Below are positions 8,600 to 17,528 of a stretch of DNA of 64,000 bases, piece after piece. Position 1 is the first letter of the stretch, and every line of letters begins with the position of its first letter. Made by a program: the position numbers and the translations under genes. The notes beneath the pieces were generated by a model, which worked only from the letters and a program-made list of their open reading frames with translations, did not search any database and was not told where the DNA came from. Source of the DNA: Buchnera aphidicola (Taiwanaphis decaspermi) (GTDB taxonomy: Bacteria; Pseudomonadota; Gammaproteobacteria; Enterobacterales; Enterobacteriaceae); contig NZ_CP135049.1 in NCBI RefSeq assembly GCF_039405155.1, forward strand, positions 248,001 through 312,000, in the 5' to 3' direction.

Positions 8600-8620
8600 A
8601 CAAACAATTATATATTTAAA

Positions 8621-11485
8621 TTATTTTAAAGGTTTACTAGCCGGAAAACTAGATTTATTAGTTGCTTCATGTATCCCAGCTGATTTAAAAGAATTAATGT
8701 TTACAAAAATTTTCTTTTTATATTTTTTATTTTCAATATTTGAAGGTATTTTTGTTACTGGGGCACTTGAAAACCTTTGTTTTCTATTTAATTCTATTTT
8801 ATTTAAATATTTATTGTTTTTTGTATATAATAATGAATAGTATTTTTTTGGTTTACATTTTAATTTGATATGTAATTTATTTAAAAAATTATTATTAGAA
8901 AAACCGTCATTTTTAAAATCTTTGTTAAATTTTAATTTTTTTTTATGTATTTGTAATTTTAAAAAACAATTGTTATTTTTGTTATTTTCATTTAAAAATT
9001 TTGTATCTTCTATGCTTATAGAAATAAGAGTATTTTTAATATAATTTTTATTATTATTAGATAATACAAACAAATCTGAAAAATGTTTTTTTTTCTTATT
9101 TTTACATTTTGTGTTATATGAAAAAACTGGATTAATTTTCCAATTTTTATTAATACATATTTCTAAAGATGAGGAAACAAAATATTTTTTTTTTGTTTTT
9201 TTCATTTTAATATTTTTTTTTTGATTGTTTTTAATACCTCTATTTACATTACTGAATTTTTTTTGTGTACCAATATTTTTCGTATTATTTTCAATTTTAT
9301 ATCTAAATTTTTTTTTAATATTATTATTATTTTTTAACATATTATTTATTTTATGGTTATTAAATTTTTCTATTTTACAAACTCTTCTTTTTTTTTTATA
9401 AAAATCTTTATTTATAGAAATGTCATAATTTTTCATAATATTATTATTTACATTTTTTTTTATTTCTTCATTATATTTTTTTTTACATAATTTATTTTTT
9501 AATAAATAATTATATTTTGTGTAAAAATTTCTATTTTTTATCTTTAATAAATCGGTGTTGTTTTTCTTAAAGTTATTAGACATAGATTTTTTTATTTTCT
9601 TGTCGTTTATTTTTTTTTTATATTTTAAGTTATAATCAAAAAATTTATGGATGTTATTTTTTTTTAAATCAATCTTAAGTTTATGTAAAACTTTTTCATA
9701 TTCTTTTTTGTAAAAGTTTTTATTTAAAATTTTTTTGTTTTTATAATCAATAATATAATTAATATTAAACATCTTTTTTAACCAATCTGTAAATTTAAAA
9801 AAAACGTTTTTATATATATATTCTTTTTTTGAAAATAAATCGTCAACTTTTATTAAGTTATTTTTTTTATTAGAACATGAAAAAATATTAGTCATTATAT
9901 TGGATGATAAATTATATTTTTTTATATCATTTTGAATTTTTTTAGATGATTTAGATACTTTTATTTTATGTAAATTAGGCAAATGATAACTAATTGATTC
10001 GTAATTCTCTCCTTTTTTTATTCTTAAAACTGAATAATGAGGTGTTTCCATTTTATTATTAGGTACTATTATAGTTCTTCCACCACACTGGCGCTTTTCT
10101 ATTTCATTAACTTCATTTCTTTTTTCGTTTAATAAATAACATGCTATTTCAACAGGGACTATAGCATGAACTTCTAATGTATTATCTTTTAATGATTCTT
10201 CTTCTATTAATCTTAATATAGATAATGATAATGACTCATTATCACGAATACTTCCATTACCTTTACATTTAGGACAAACATGATAACTAGATTCACACAA
10301 AGAAGAACTTAATCTTTGTCTAGACATTTCTAATAATCCAAATTTAGAAATATTACCTATTTGTATTCTTGCTCTATCTTTTCTCATTATATTATATAAT
10401 TTATTTTCTACTATTTTTTTATTTTTATGCTGATTCATATCAATAAAATCAATAACTATTAATCCACCTAAATCTCTTAATCTCAATTGTCTCGATATTT
10501 CATCAACTGCTTCTAAATTAGTTTTAAATGCAGTTTCTTCAATATCAATACCTTTGACAAAACGTGAAGAATTGATATCAATAGCTGTTAAAGCTTCTGT
10601 TGTATCTAAAATTATAGATCCACCAGATGGTAATCTAACTCTTCTTTGAAAAGCTGAATTTATTTGTTTTTCAATTTGATAATGACTAAATAATGAATTT
10701 TTCCCAGTGTATAATTTTATTTTGTTAATAAATTCTGGTCTTCCCAAAGATATTATATGTTCTTTAGCATATTCTAATATTTTAGGATTATCAATTAATA
10801 TTTCGCCAATATCTTGTTTTAAATAATCTCTAAATGCTCTTACAATAGCATTACTTTCCTGATATATTAAAAACGGAGCTTTTTTAGTTTTAGAAATTTT
10901 TTTTATTGTATACCAATGTTTTAATCTAAAAGATAAATCCCATTTTAAATCTTTTATTGATTTTCCTAAACCAGCTGTTCTAATAATTATCCCCATGTCA
11001 TTTGGTAAAGGTAATGAAGATAATATTGATTTAAGTTCATTTCTATCTTCTCCTTCAATTTTTCTAGAAATACCTCCAACTTTAGGATTGTTAGGCATTA
11101 AAACTAAGTAACTTCCAGCTAAACTTATAAAAGTAGTTAATGATGCTCCTTTATTTCCTCTTTCTTCTTTATCTATTTGTATTATTACTTCCTGCTCTTG
11201 TTTAATAATATCTTTAATATTAGGTCTACCATAATTTATATAATTAGAAGGAAAATATTCTCTAGATATTTCTTTCAACGGCAAAAAACCATGTTTGTCA
11301 GATCCATAATCTACAAAAGCAGCTTCTAAACTAGGTTCAATTCTAGTTATTTTACCTTTATAAATATTTGATTTTTTTTTTTCATAACCAGGAATTTCAA
11401 TATCTAAATCGTATAATTTTTGACCATCAACAAGAGCAATTCTTAACTCTTCTTTTTGTGTTGCATTAATTAACATTCTTTTCAT
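8621..11485 (-). CDS. rne: Ribonuclease E, degradosome scaffold
   Basis: Essential endoribonuclease for mRNA decay and for 5S rRNA and tRNA processing; tetrameric and membrane-anchored. 954 residues against 1061 in E. coli. Residues 1-500 are highly conserved: S1 domain, catalytic aspartates in TAIDINSS and IVIDFIDM, and the zinc-link CPKC. The C-terminal half is a Lys/Asn-rich, disordered-looking tail that keeps short islands: an amphipathic segment like the membrane anchor (FFKFTDWLKKMF, about residue 575), an island like the E. coli LTVACASPEL...RYPIV segment (VSSSLEICINKNWKINPVF), and a C-terminal end resembling the PNPase-binding site (SAPVTKIP ... SAGIHEATNKSS). Ends at a strong terminator. 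Confidence 0.96.
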   Translation of the reverse strand: MKRMLINATQKEELRIALVDGQKLYDLDIEIPGYEKKKSNIYKGKITRIEPSLEAAFVDYGSDKHGFLPLKEISREYFPSNYINYGRPNIKDIIKQEQEVIIQIDKEERGNKGASLTTFISLAGSYLVLMPNNPKVGGISRKIEGEDRNELKSILSSLPLPNDMGIIIRTAGLGKSIKDLKWDLSFRLKHWYTIKKISKTKKAPFLIYQESNAIVRAFRDYLKQDIGEILIDNPKILEYAKEHIISLGRPEFINKIKLYTGKNSLFSHYQIEKQINSAFQRRVRLPSGGSIILDTTEALTAIDINSSRFVKGIDIEETAFKTNLEAVDEISRQLRLRDLGGLIVIDFIDMNQHKNKKIVENKLYNIMRKDRARIQIGNISKFGLLEMSRQRLSSSLCESSYHVCPKCKGNGSIRDNESLSLSILRLIEEESLKDNTLEVHAIVPVEIACYLLNEKRNEVNEIEKRQCGGRTIIVPNNKMETPHYSVLRIKKGENYESISYHLPNLHKIKVSKSSKKIQNDIKKYNLSSNIMTNIFSCSNKKNNLIKVDDLFSKKEYIYKNVFFKFTDWLKKMFNINYIIDYKNKKILNKNFYKKEYEKVLHKLKIDLKKNNIHKFFDYNLKYKKKINDKKIKKSMSNNFKKNNTDLLKIKNRNFYTKYNYLLKNKLCKKKYNEEIKKNVNNNIMKNYDISINKDFYKKKRRVCKIEKFNNHKINNMLKNNNNIKKKFRYKIENNTKNIGTQKKFSNVNRGIKNNQKKNIKMKKTKKKYFVSSSLEICINKNWKINPVFSYNTKCKNKKKKHFSDLFVLSNNNKNYIKNTLISISIEDTKFLNENNKNNNCFLKLQIHKKKLKFNKDFKNDGFSNNNFLNKLHIKLKCKPKKYYSLLYTKNNKYLNKIELNRKQRFSSAPVTKIPSNIENKKYKKKIFVNINSFKSAGIHEATNKSSFPASKPLK

Positions 11486-11585
11486 CGCAATATCTCTTAT
11501 ATATTTTAAGATTAATACATTAGTAAAAAATATAGTATTTAGATGAAATAGCTCGTATTAATGTCAAGTTTTTTAATACTTGATT

Positions 11586-11613
11586 TTGCATTTTATTAGA
11601 ATAATGTTAAAAT
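11586..11613 (+). promoter_or_regulatory. Candidate promoter for rluC
   Basis: TTGCAT (11586-11591), 16-nt spacer, TAAAAT (11608-11613). It lies in the 277-bp divergent spacer between rne and rluC and would give a leader of about 145 nt. A small inverted repeat TCAAGT/ACTTGA precedes it. The rne promoter must also lie in this spacer but is not obvious. Confidence 0.45.
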
Positions 11614-11762
11614 AATATTATTAAATATAAAATTGAATATGATTTATAAAATAAATATACTATATTTATATAAATGAATTTTATTAGAAAATGGTTAATA
11701 TTAAACAATTATTTTTTTTTATAAATTTTATATATATAATATTTATATAAAAGAAAATTTAC

Positions 11763-12701
11763 ATGAAAAAATTTAATAAAAATGTATCAAAAATAATTAT
11801 AAATATAAATACATATAATCAAAGAATAGATAACTTTATAAAAAAAAAAATAAAAAAAATACCTAAAAATTTCTTGTATAAAATATTAAGAACCGGTCAA
11901 GTTAGAGTAAATAAAAAAAGAGTTAAACCTAAATATAAATTAAAAATAGGAGATATAATTAGATTACCGCCAATTAATAATTTAACTAAATATAAAAAAT
12001 ACAATAAAAATATTAATAAAATAATAAAAAAAAATTTATTACTGTTTAATAATATCTTATATGAAGATAAATATTTATTAGTTATTAATAAACCTTCAGG
12101 TATTGCTGTACATGGTGGTAGTGGTATTAATATTAATATAATAGATGGACTAAGATTATTAAATAAAAAAAAATTTTTAGAATTAGTTCATCGTTTAGAT
12201 AGAGATACTTCGGGAATACTACTTGTAGCAAAAAAAAAATCTGTTCTAAAAATATTACATGAACAAATTAGAAATAAAAAAATAAAAAAAAAATATATTG
12301 CTTTAGTTCACGGTGTTTTAAATAAAAAAAATATAAAAGTAAACATACCATTATTTAAAAAAATATTAAATAATAATAAACATAAAGTTGTCGTTAATGA
12401 TAAAGGTAAGAAATCTATTACATATTTTAATGTTATTAAAAAATATAAAAAAACTACTTTATTATCAATAATTCCAGTTACTGGAAGAACACATCAAATC
12501 AGAGTACATGCTTTATATTTAGGACATCCAATAGTTTTTGATAATCGTTATGGTAACAACAAATTAGATTGTTTAATACAAAAAAATAAATTTAAAAGAT
12601 TAATGTTACACGCATCTTCTGTTTCTTTTAATCACCCAATAACTAAAAAATCATTAAATATTGAAGCTCCTTTAGAAGAAAGTATGAAAAAATATTTATG
12701 A
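11763..12701 (+). CDS. rluC: 23S rRNA pseudouridine(955/2504/2580) synthase RluC
   Basis: Makes three pseudouridines near the peptidyl transferase centre of 23S rRNA. 312 residues (319 in E. coli). An S4-type RNA-binding domain (about residues 15-75, with LRTGQVRVNKKRVKP) is followed by the RluA-family catalytic domain with HRLDRDTSG, whose Asp is the nucleophile, and the GRTHQIRVH motif. It ends in TGA. The placement next to divergent rne and before rpmF follows E. coli, except that yceD and plsX-fabH are missing. RluD (53505) is the paralogue; adjacency to rne decides the name here. Confidence 0.93.
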   Translation: MKKFNKNVSKIIININTYNQRIDNFIKKKIKKIPKNFLYKILRTGQVRVNKKRVKPKYKLKIGDIIRLPPINNLTKYKKYNKNINKIIKKNLLLFNNILYEDKYLLVINKPSGIAVHGGSGININIIDGLRLLNKKKFLELVHRLDRDTSGILLVAKKKSVLKILHEQIRNKKIKKKYIALVHGVLNKKNIKVNIPLFKKILNNNKHKVVVNDKGKKSITYFNVIKKYKKTTLLSIIPVTGRTHQIRVHALYLGHPIVFDNRYGNNKLDCLIQKNKFKRLMLHASSVSFNHPITKKSLNIEAPLEESMKKYL

Positions 12702-12786
12702 ATAAAAAATAACATTAATTATTAATTAATATGATATTAAAAGATACAAAAATATTTTTTAACAACAATTTTTAAAAGGATATATT

Positions 12787-12951
12787 ATGGCAGTACAAAA
12801 AAAAAAACCAACTAGATCAAAAAGAGGAATGAGAAGATCTCATGATAAAGTAAAAACACAACAATTATCTATAGATAAAAAAACAGGAGAATTACATATT
12901 CGACATCATATGACTAAAAAAGGTTTTTATCGAGGTAATAAAATTATATAA
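12787..12951 (+). CDS. rpmF: 50S ribosomal protein L32
   Basis: Small ribosomal protein of 54 residues (57 in E. coli). It begins [20 protein letters not shown] and ends GFYRGNKII, collinear with the E. coli protein apart from a small internal deletion and two missing C-terminal residues. A clear AAGGA ribosome binding site precedes the ATG by 6 nt. Its E. coli partner yceD is absent upstream and fabD follows directly, because plsX and fabH are missing. Confidence 0.96.
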   Translation: MAVQKKKPTRSKRGMRRSHDKVKTQQLSIDKKTGELHIRHHMTKKGFYRGNKII

Positions 12952-12985
12952 ATTTATTAGTATTAATTGAATATTTAAAAAAAAT

Positions 12986-13018
12986 TATGTTCAGTAAACA
13001 AAAACATTATTGAACATA
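12986..13018 (+). terminator. Hairpin between rpmF and fabD
   Basis: Arms 12986-12997 (TATGTTCAGTAA) and 13007-13018 (TTATTGAACATA) pair over 12 bp with one G-U, loop 9 nt. GTTTTAAATT follows, so termination would be partial. It may separate rpmF from the fab genes or limit read-through. Confidence 0.55.
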
Positions 13019-13044
13019 GTTTTAAATTATAAAAAATAAATAAC

Positions 13045-13956
13045 ATGATTATAAACAATAATAAAATTGCTGTTATATTTTCAGGGCAAAATTATCAATC
13101 TTTTGATTTAATTAATGAATACATTAGAAAATATAGTTTAATTAAAAAAATGTTTAAAAAAACTTCTAATATTATTAATTATAATTTGTTAAAATTATTA
13201 AAACAAGACAAAAAAAAAATAATTAACAATTTTCAATATATTCAACCTATATTACTTACAATATCTTTTTCTATGTATAAAATATGGCAGCAAAAAAAAA
13301 ACCATTATATGCCTAAATATATGGTAGGACATAGTTTAGGAGAATACATTGCTTTGGTATGTTCTAAATCTATAAGTTTTATAGATGGTGTAAAATTAGT
13401 ATATCAAAGAGGTATATTAATGAAAAAACATACAAAAAAAATAAAATGTGGTATGAAAGTAATTATAGGATTAAAAAAAAATATTATAAAAAGAATATGT
13501 GAAAAAAGTAAAAAAAAACAAGTATTATCTATAGCAGCAATAAACTCTAAGAAACAAATAGTTATAGCTGGACATATGGAAGCTATAAATAGAGCTGTTT
13601 TATTATGTAAAAAATACAAAGTTAAATGTATTTTAAATATAAACATCAAAATAGCTTCACATTGTTCTTTAATGAATAAAGCAAGTGAAGAATTTAAAAA
13701 ATTTTTATATAAAATAAAATTAAATAAACCAAAATGTATAATATTACACAACGTAAATGCAAAAAAAACAAAAAACTATATTAATATACGTAAACTATTA
13801 TTAGAACAATTTTATAAACCAGTTATGTGGTATGAAATAATAAAAAAAATTAAATTAAAAGGAATTAAAAATTTTTTAGAAATAGGTCCAAAAAAAATAC
13901 TCACAAATATTAATAAAGACATAAATAACATCAATTCTTATTATTTGAAAATATAA
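13045..13956 (+). CDS. fabD: Malonyl-CoA:ACP transacylase
   Basis: Loads malonyl groups from malonyl-CoA onto acyl carrier protein for fatty acid synthesis. 303 residues (309 in E. coli). The nucleophile elbow GHSLGEY and the catalytic His in ASHCSLM are intact, as is the C-terminal FLEIGPKKILT. fabG follows after 3 bp and acpP soon after, so the three are one unit. Unlike E. coli, fabH and plsX are missing upstream and fabF downstream, so initiation and condensing functions must come from elsewhere in the genome or be gone. Confidence 0.95.
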   Translation: MIINNNKIAVIFSGQNYQSFDLINEYIRKYSLIKKMFKKTSNIINYNLLKLLKQDKKKIINNFQYIQPILLTISFSMYKIWQQKKNHYMPKYMVGHSLGEYIALVCSKSISFIDGVKLVYQRGILMKKHTKKIKCGMKVIIGLKKNIIKRICEKSKKKQVLSIAAINSKKQIVIAGHMEAINRAVLLCKKYKVKCILNINIKIASHCSLMNKASEEFKKFLYKIKLNKPKCIILHNVNAKKTKNYINIRKLLLEQFYKPVMWYEIIKKIKLKGIKNFLEIGPKKILTNINKDINNINSYYLKI

Positions 13957-13959
13957 AAT

Positions 13960-14703
13960 ATGAATATAAATTTAAAAAATAAAATAGCAATAGTTACTGG
14001 AGCTAGTAGAGGTATAGGAAAGAAAATATCTATTTTGTTAGAAAAACATCATGCTACAATTATAGGGACATCTTCTACTTCAAAAGGAGTTGATAAAATT
14101 AACAAATTTTTAAAAAAAAAAAAAAGCAAAGGTTTTTTATTAAACTTAAATGATGATATTTCTATAAAAAATTTTTTTTTAAATGTAAATAAAAATTTTG
14201 ATAGCATAGATATACTTATTAATAACGCAGCTATTATTCAAGATAAATTTATTATAAATATGAAGATAAAAGAATGGGAAAATGTTATTCATACAAATTT
14301 AACTTCAATCTTTATAATGGTTAAAAATGTTTTGTTTAATATGATAAAAAAAAAATATGGAAGAATTGTAACTATAGGTTCTGTAATAGCAAATATAGGG
14401 AACAAAGGTCAAAGTAATTATGCTGCTTCTAAATCAGGAATTATAGGCTTTAACAAATGTTTAGCAAAAGAAATAGCTAAATATAATATTACAGCTAATA
14501 TAGTATCCCCTGGGTTTATCAAAACAAAATTAATAAAAAATATACCTATTTTGAACAAAAAAAAAATTTTGCAAAACATACCAATGGAAAAAATAGGTAA
14601 TAAAAATGATATAGCATATTCAGTATTATTTTTAACTTCTAAATATGCAAGCTATATCACAGGAGAAAATATCCATATAAATGGTGGATTGAATATGATT
14701 TAA
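13960..14703 (+). CDS. fabG: 3-oxoacyl-[ACP] reductase
   Basis: NADPH-dependent short-chain dehydrogenase that reduces 3-ketoacyl-ACP in each elongation cycle. 247 residues (244 in E. coli). Cofactor motif TGASRGIG at the N-terminus, NNAAI, the catalytic Ser (TIGSV) and YAASK, and SPGFIKT are all present. It starts 3 bp after fabD, so translation is probably coupled. A run of 14 A (14112-14125) lies in the coding sequence with the frame intact, a likely slippage site. No key residue is missing. Confidence 0.95.
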   Translation: MNINLKNKIAIVTGASRGIGKKISILLEKHHATIIGTSSTSKGVDKINKFLKKKKSKGFLLNLNDDISIKNFFLNVNKNFDSIDILINNAAIIQDKFIINMKIKEWENVIHTNLTSIFIMVKNVLFNMIKKKYGRIVTIGSVIANIGNKGQSNYAASKSGIIGFNKCLAKEIAKYNITANIVSPGFIKTKLIKNIPILNKKKILQNIPMEKIGNKNDIAYSVLFLTSKYASYITGENIHINGGLNMI

Positions 14704-14723
14704 TAATTTTAAAAAGGATACAA

Positions 14724-14969
14724 ATGAAAATTATTGAAAATAAAATAAAAAAAATTATTAGTGAACAACTAGGAATTGAGATTAAAAATATAAATAACGA
14801 TAGTTATTTTGTTAAAGATCTAGGAGCTGATTCATTGGATATGATAGAATTAATTATGTCAATAGAGGAAAAATTTAATATTGAAATATCTGATAAAGAA
14901 GCACAAAATATGAATTGTATAAATAAAATCGTCGAATATTTAAATAAAATTAAATATGTTAAAACTTGA
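14724..14969 (+). CDS. acpP: Acyl carrier protein
   Basis: Carries acyl chains on a phosphopantetheine arm. 81 residues (78 in E. coli). The attachment serine lies in GADSLDMIEL. The acidic helices II and III are conserved, while the N-terminus and C-terminus are Lys-richer than usual. A GGATAC ribosome binding site precedes the ATG. The stop is TGA, evidence that TGA is not reassigned. Last gene of the fabD-fabG-acpP unit; besides lipids it could serve lipoate synthesis. Confidence 0.96.
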   Translation: MKIIENKIKKIISEQLGIEIKNINNDSYFVKDLGADSLDMIELIMSIEEKFNIEISDKEAQNMNCINKIVEYLNKIKYVKT

Positions 14970-15064
14970 TAATTTATTTTTAATTAATATTTTTATATAA
15001 ATAAATATATCCTTAATTAATGTTGAGTAATTAAATTTTTATGTAAATATTATTTGGATTAAAA

Positions 15065-15700
15065 ATGAATAAATTAATTGTTATAGAAGGTATTGAAGGA
15101 GCAGGAAAGAGCACTGTAAAAAGAATAATAAAGAATTTTTTAAAAAGTTTCGGCATCAAAAAAATATTTTGCGTGAGAGAACCTGGTGGTACTCCTATAG
15201 CAGAAAAGTTAAGAAAAATAATAAAAAATGGAGAAAAAGATGAAAAATTAACTTATATTTCGGAGATATTATTAATATATGCAGCAAGATCTCAACTTTT
15301 AAAAAATGTAATAAAAAAAAAATTAAAAATAGGTTATTGGATTATTAGTGATAGATTTAATATTTCCTCTTTAGCATATCAAAAAGGTTATTCAAAAACC
15401 AATGATAGAATCATTGATTTATTACAAAAAAAAATATTAAGTAATATTAAAGTGGGATTAACAATATATTTAGATGTATTACCTAAAACAGCATTGAAAC
15501 GTATAAAAATGAGAGGTAAAATGGATCTTATAGAAAAAAAATCATTTGTTTTTTTTAATAAAATCAGGAAAAAATATTTGTCTTTAATTAAAAACAAAAA
15601 AAATGTAATTATAATTAATGCTAATTTAAATATAAAAAAAGTAATGTTATCTTTAATTTATCAATTAAAAAATTGGTTAATAAAAAATGAGTATAAATAA
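15065..15700 (+). CDS. tmk: Thymidylate kinase
   Basis: Phosphorylates dTMP to dTDP for DNA synthesis. 211 residues (213 in E. coli). The P-loop reads EGIEGAGKST, followed by REPGGTPIAE (the DRX-like substrate segment) and DRFNISSLAYQ. The LID region is Lys/Ile-rich but collinear. It overlaps the start of holB by 14 bp, as these genes are close in E. coli. pabC and yceG, which precede tmk in E. coli, are absent. Confidence 0.95.
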   Translation: MNKLIVIEGIEGAGKSTVKRIIKNFLKSFGIKKIFCVREPGGTPIAEKLRKIIKNGEKDEKLTYISEILLIYAARSQLLKNVIKKKLKIGYWIISDRFNISSLAYQKGYSKTNDRIIDLLQKKILSNIKVGLTIYLDVLPKTALKRIKMRGKMDLIEKKSFVFFNKIRKKYLSLIKNKKNVIIINANLNIKKVMLSLIYQLKNWLIKNEYK

Positions 15701-16664
15701 TTATCCTTGGTTGAATGAAATTTATAAAAATGTTATTCGTCAATATAAAAAAAATATATTACATCACGCTATATTAATAGAATCTTTTTACAAAGTAAAA
15801 AAAAAAAAACTAATATTAGAAATTACTAAATGGTTATTATGTAAAAAAAAAAAATATTATAAAAGTTGCAATATATGTGCTAATTGCAAATTAGTCATGT
15901 CTAATAATTATCCTGACTTATATTTAATAAAAGAAAAATTAGATAATTTAAAAAAAACAGGAGTAAACGAAATCAGAAAAATTATCAATAATATATATTA
16001 TAAACCTCAATATGGAAAAAAAAAAATTGTTTGGTTATTCAAAGTTTCCAATATGAACAAATTTCAAATAAATTCTTTACTAAAAGTTTTAGAAGAGCCT
16101 CCAAAAAACACCTGGTTTTTTATATCAGATATAAAAAATAACAAATTGCTAGAAACATTTCGTAGTAGATGTTTAGTTTACACTATAATAGTCCCTATTA
16201 ATATAAGCATAAAATGGTTGAATAAATATACTAATTATAACAATGAACAATGTTTTATAGCTATTAAATTAAATAATAATTCTCCTATTGATGCAAAAAA
16301 AGAAATTAATAATTTTTTGTTAGAAAAAAGATTTTTTTTATATCAAAAATTTTTATTTTCAATTAAAAAAAATGATTTTGTTTCATTATTCGATCATTTA
16401 AATTCTAAAAATGTAATTCAAAACATATTATGGATATGTTTTTTATTATTAGACGTTATTAAATATAAGTTAAACTGTTTAAATTTTATTTTAAATAAAG
16501 ATTGCAAAAATATAATATATAATATTTCTAAGATATATTCATATAGAAAAGTAGTTGAAATTATTAACATTTTTTTTAAATGCAGATATAACATTATAAA
16601 TATACCAAATATTAACACAGAACTGTTGATAATAGATTCTTTGATAAAATGTGAAAAATTTTAA
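15687..16664 (+). CDS. holB: DNA polymerase III delta' subunit
   Basis: Clamp-loader subunit that helps load the beta clamp. 325 residues (334 in E. coli). The N-terminal domain keeps the four zinc-binding cysteines (LLC ... SCNICANC) and SLLKVLEEPP. The C-terminal collar domain is weakly conserved. Two A-runs of 13 and 12 (15797-15809 and 15843-15854) sit within 60 bases of each other and encode KKKK in both cases; the frame is intact. It overlaps tmk by 14 bp. Confidence 0.9.
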   Translation: MSINNYPWLNEIYKNVIRQYKKNILHHAILIESFYKVKKKKLILEITKWLLCKKKKYYKSCNICANCKLVMSNNYPDLYLIKEKLDNLKKTGVNEIRKIINNIYYKPQYGKKKIVWLFKVSNMNKFQINSLLKVLEEPPKNTWFFISDIKNNKLLETFRSRCLVYTIIVPINISIKWLNKYTNYNNEQCFIAIKLNNNSPIDAKKEINNFLLEKRFFLYQKFLFSIKKNDFVSLFDHLNSKNVIQNILWICFLLLDVIKYKLNCLNFILNKDCKNIIYNISKIYSYRKVVEIINIFFKCRYNIINIPNINTELLIIDSLIKCEKF

Positions 16665-16684
16665 ATAACTAATAGGTAATAATT

Positions 16685-17479
16685 ATGTTTTTAATAGATT
16701 CTCATTGTCATTTAGACAGACTAAATTATAAAAATATACATAAAAATATTGATGATGTAATAAAAAAGGCATTTAAACATAATGTTAAATTTATGTTAAC
16801 AATATCAACTTCAATATCTAATTTTAAAAAAACCTTTAAAATGTTAAAAAATAAATTTATTAATGTTAGAATTTCATGTGGAATACATCCTTTATATATT
16901 TCTAAAAATAGTAATATTGAAAAAATGTTAACTTTATCAAAAAATGAGTATGTGATTGGGATAGGAGAAACTGGATTAGATTATACAAATATTAACCATA
17001 ATAAAAAAAAACAGATAAAATTTTTTAAATATCAAATAGATGTAGCTAAAAAAATAAAAAAACCTATTATAGTACATTCTAGAAATTCTAAAAATGATAC
17101 TATAAATGTTTTACAAAGAGAAAAATCTGAAATATGTGGAGGAGTTTTACATTGTTTTACAGAAGACATAGATATGGCTAGAAAATTATTAAACATTGGT
17201 TTTTATATATCTATTTCAGGTATAATAACTTTTAAAAATACTTATGCATTAAATGAATTAGTAAAATATTTACCTATAGATAGAATTCTTATTGAATCAG
17301 ATTCACCTTATTTATCTCCAGAACCTTACAGAAAAAAAGAAAACCAACCTGCAAATGTAAGTTTGATTGCTAACCACTTATCTAAAATAAAAAAAATAAA
17401 TTTGTTTGATTTATCTTATATTTTAAAAAATAACTTTATTAATTTGTTTAACTGCAATTTTTTAAAAAAATATAAATAA
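16685..17479 (+). CDS. ycfH: TatD-family metal-dependent hydrolase YcfH
   Basis: TatD-type TIM-barrel hydrolase, probably a nuclease acting on DNA; the exact physiological substrate is not settled. 264 residues, the E. coli length. Metal ligands are visible in SHCHLDR, in GETGLD, in IVHSR, in LHCFTED and in ESDSPYLSPEP. Its position between holB and ptsG is as in E. coli. No missing residue noticed. Confidence 0.94.
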   Translation: MFLIDSHCHLDRLNYKNIHKNIDDVIKKAFKHNVKFMLTISTSISNFKKTFKMLKNKFINVRISCGIHPLYISKNSNIEKMLTLSKNEYVIGIGETGLDYTNINHNKKKQIKFFKYQIDVAKKIKKPIIVHSRNSKNDTINVLQREKSEICGGVLHCFTEDIDMARKLLNIGFYISISGIITFKNTYALNELVKYLPIDRILIESDSPYLSPEPYRKKENQPANVSLIANHLSKIKKINLFDLSYILKNNFINLFNCNFLKKYK

Positions 17480-17528
17480 TATATATTATAAAATACTTTA
17501 AGTTAAAATTAATTTATATAGGATCTAT

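Noticed and set aside
8391-8603. 70-codon minus-strand frame across tRNA-Ser and the rne terminator
   Set aside because: It is translated tRNA antisense plus hairpin sequence.
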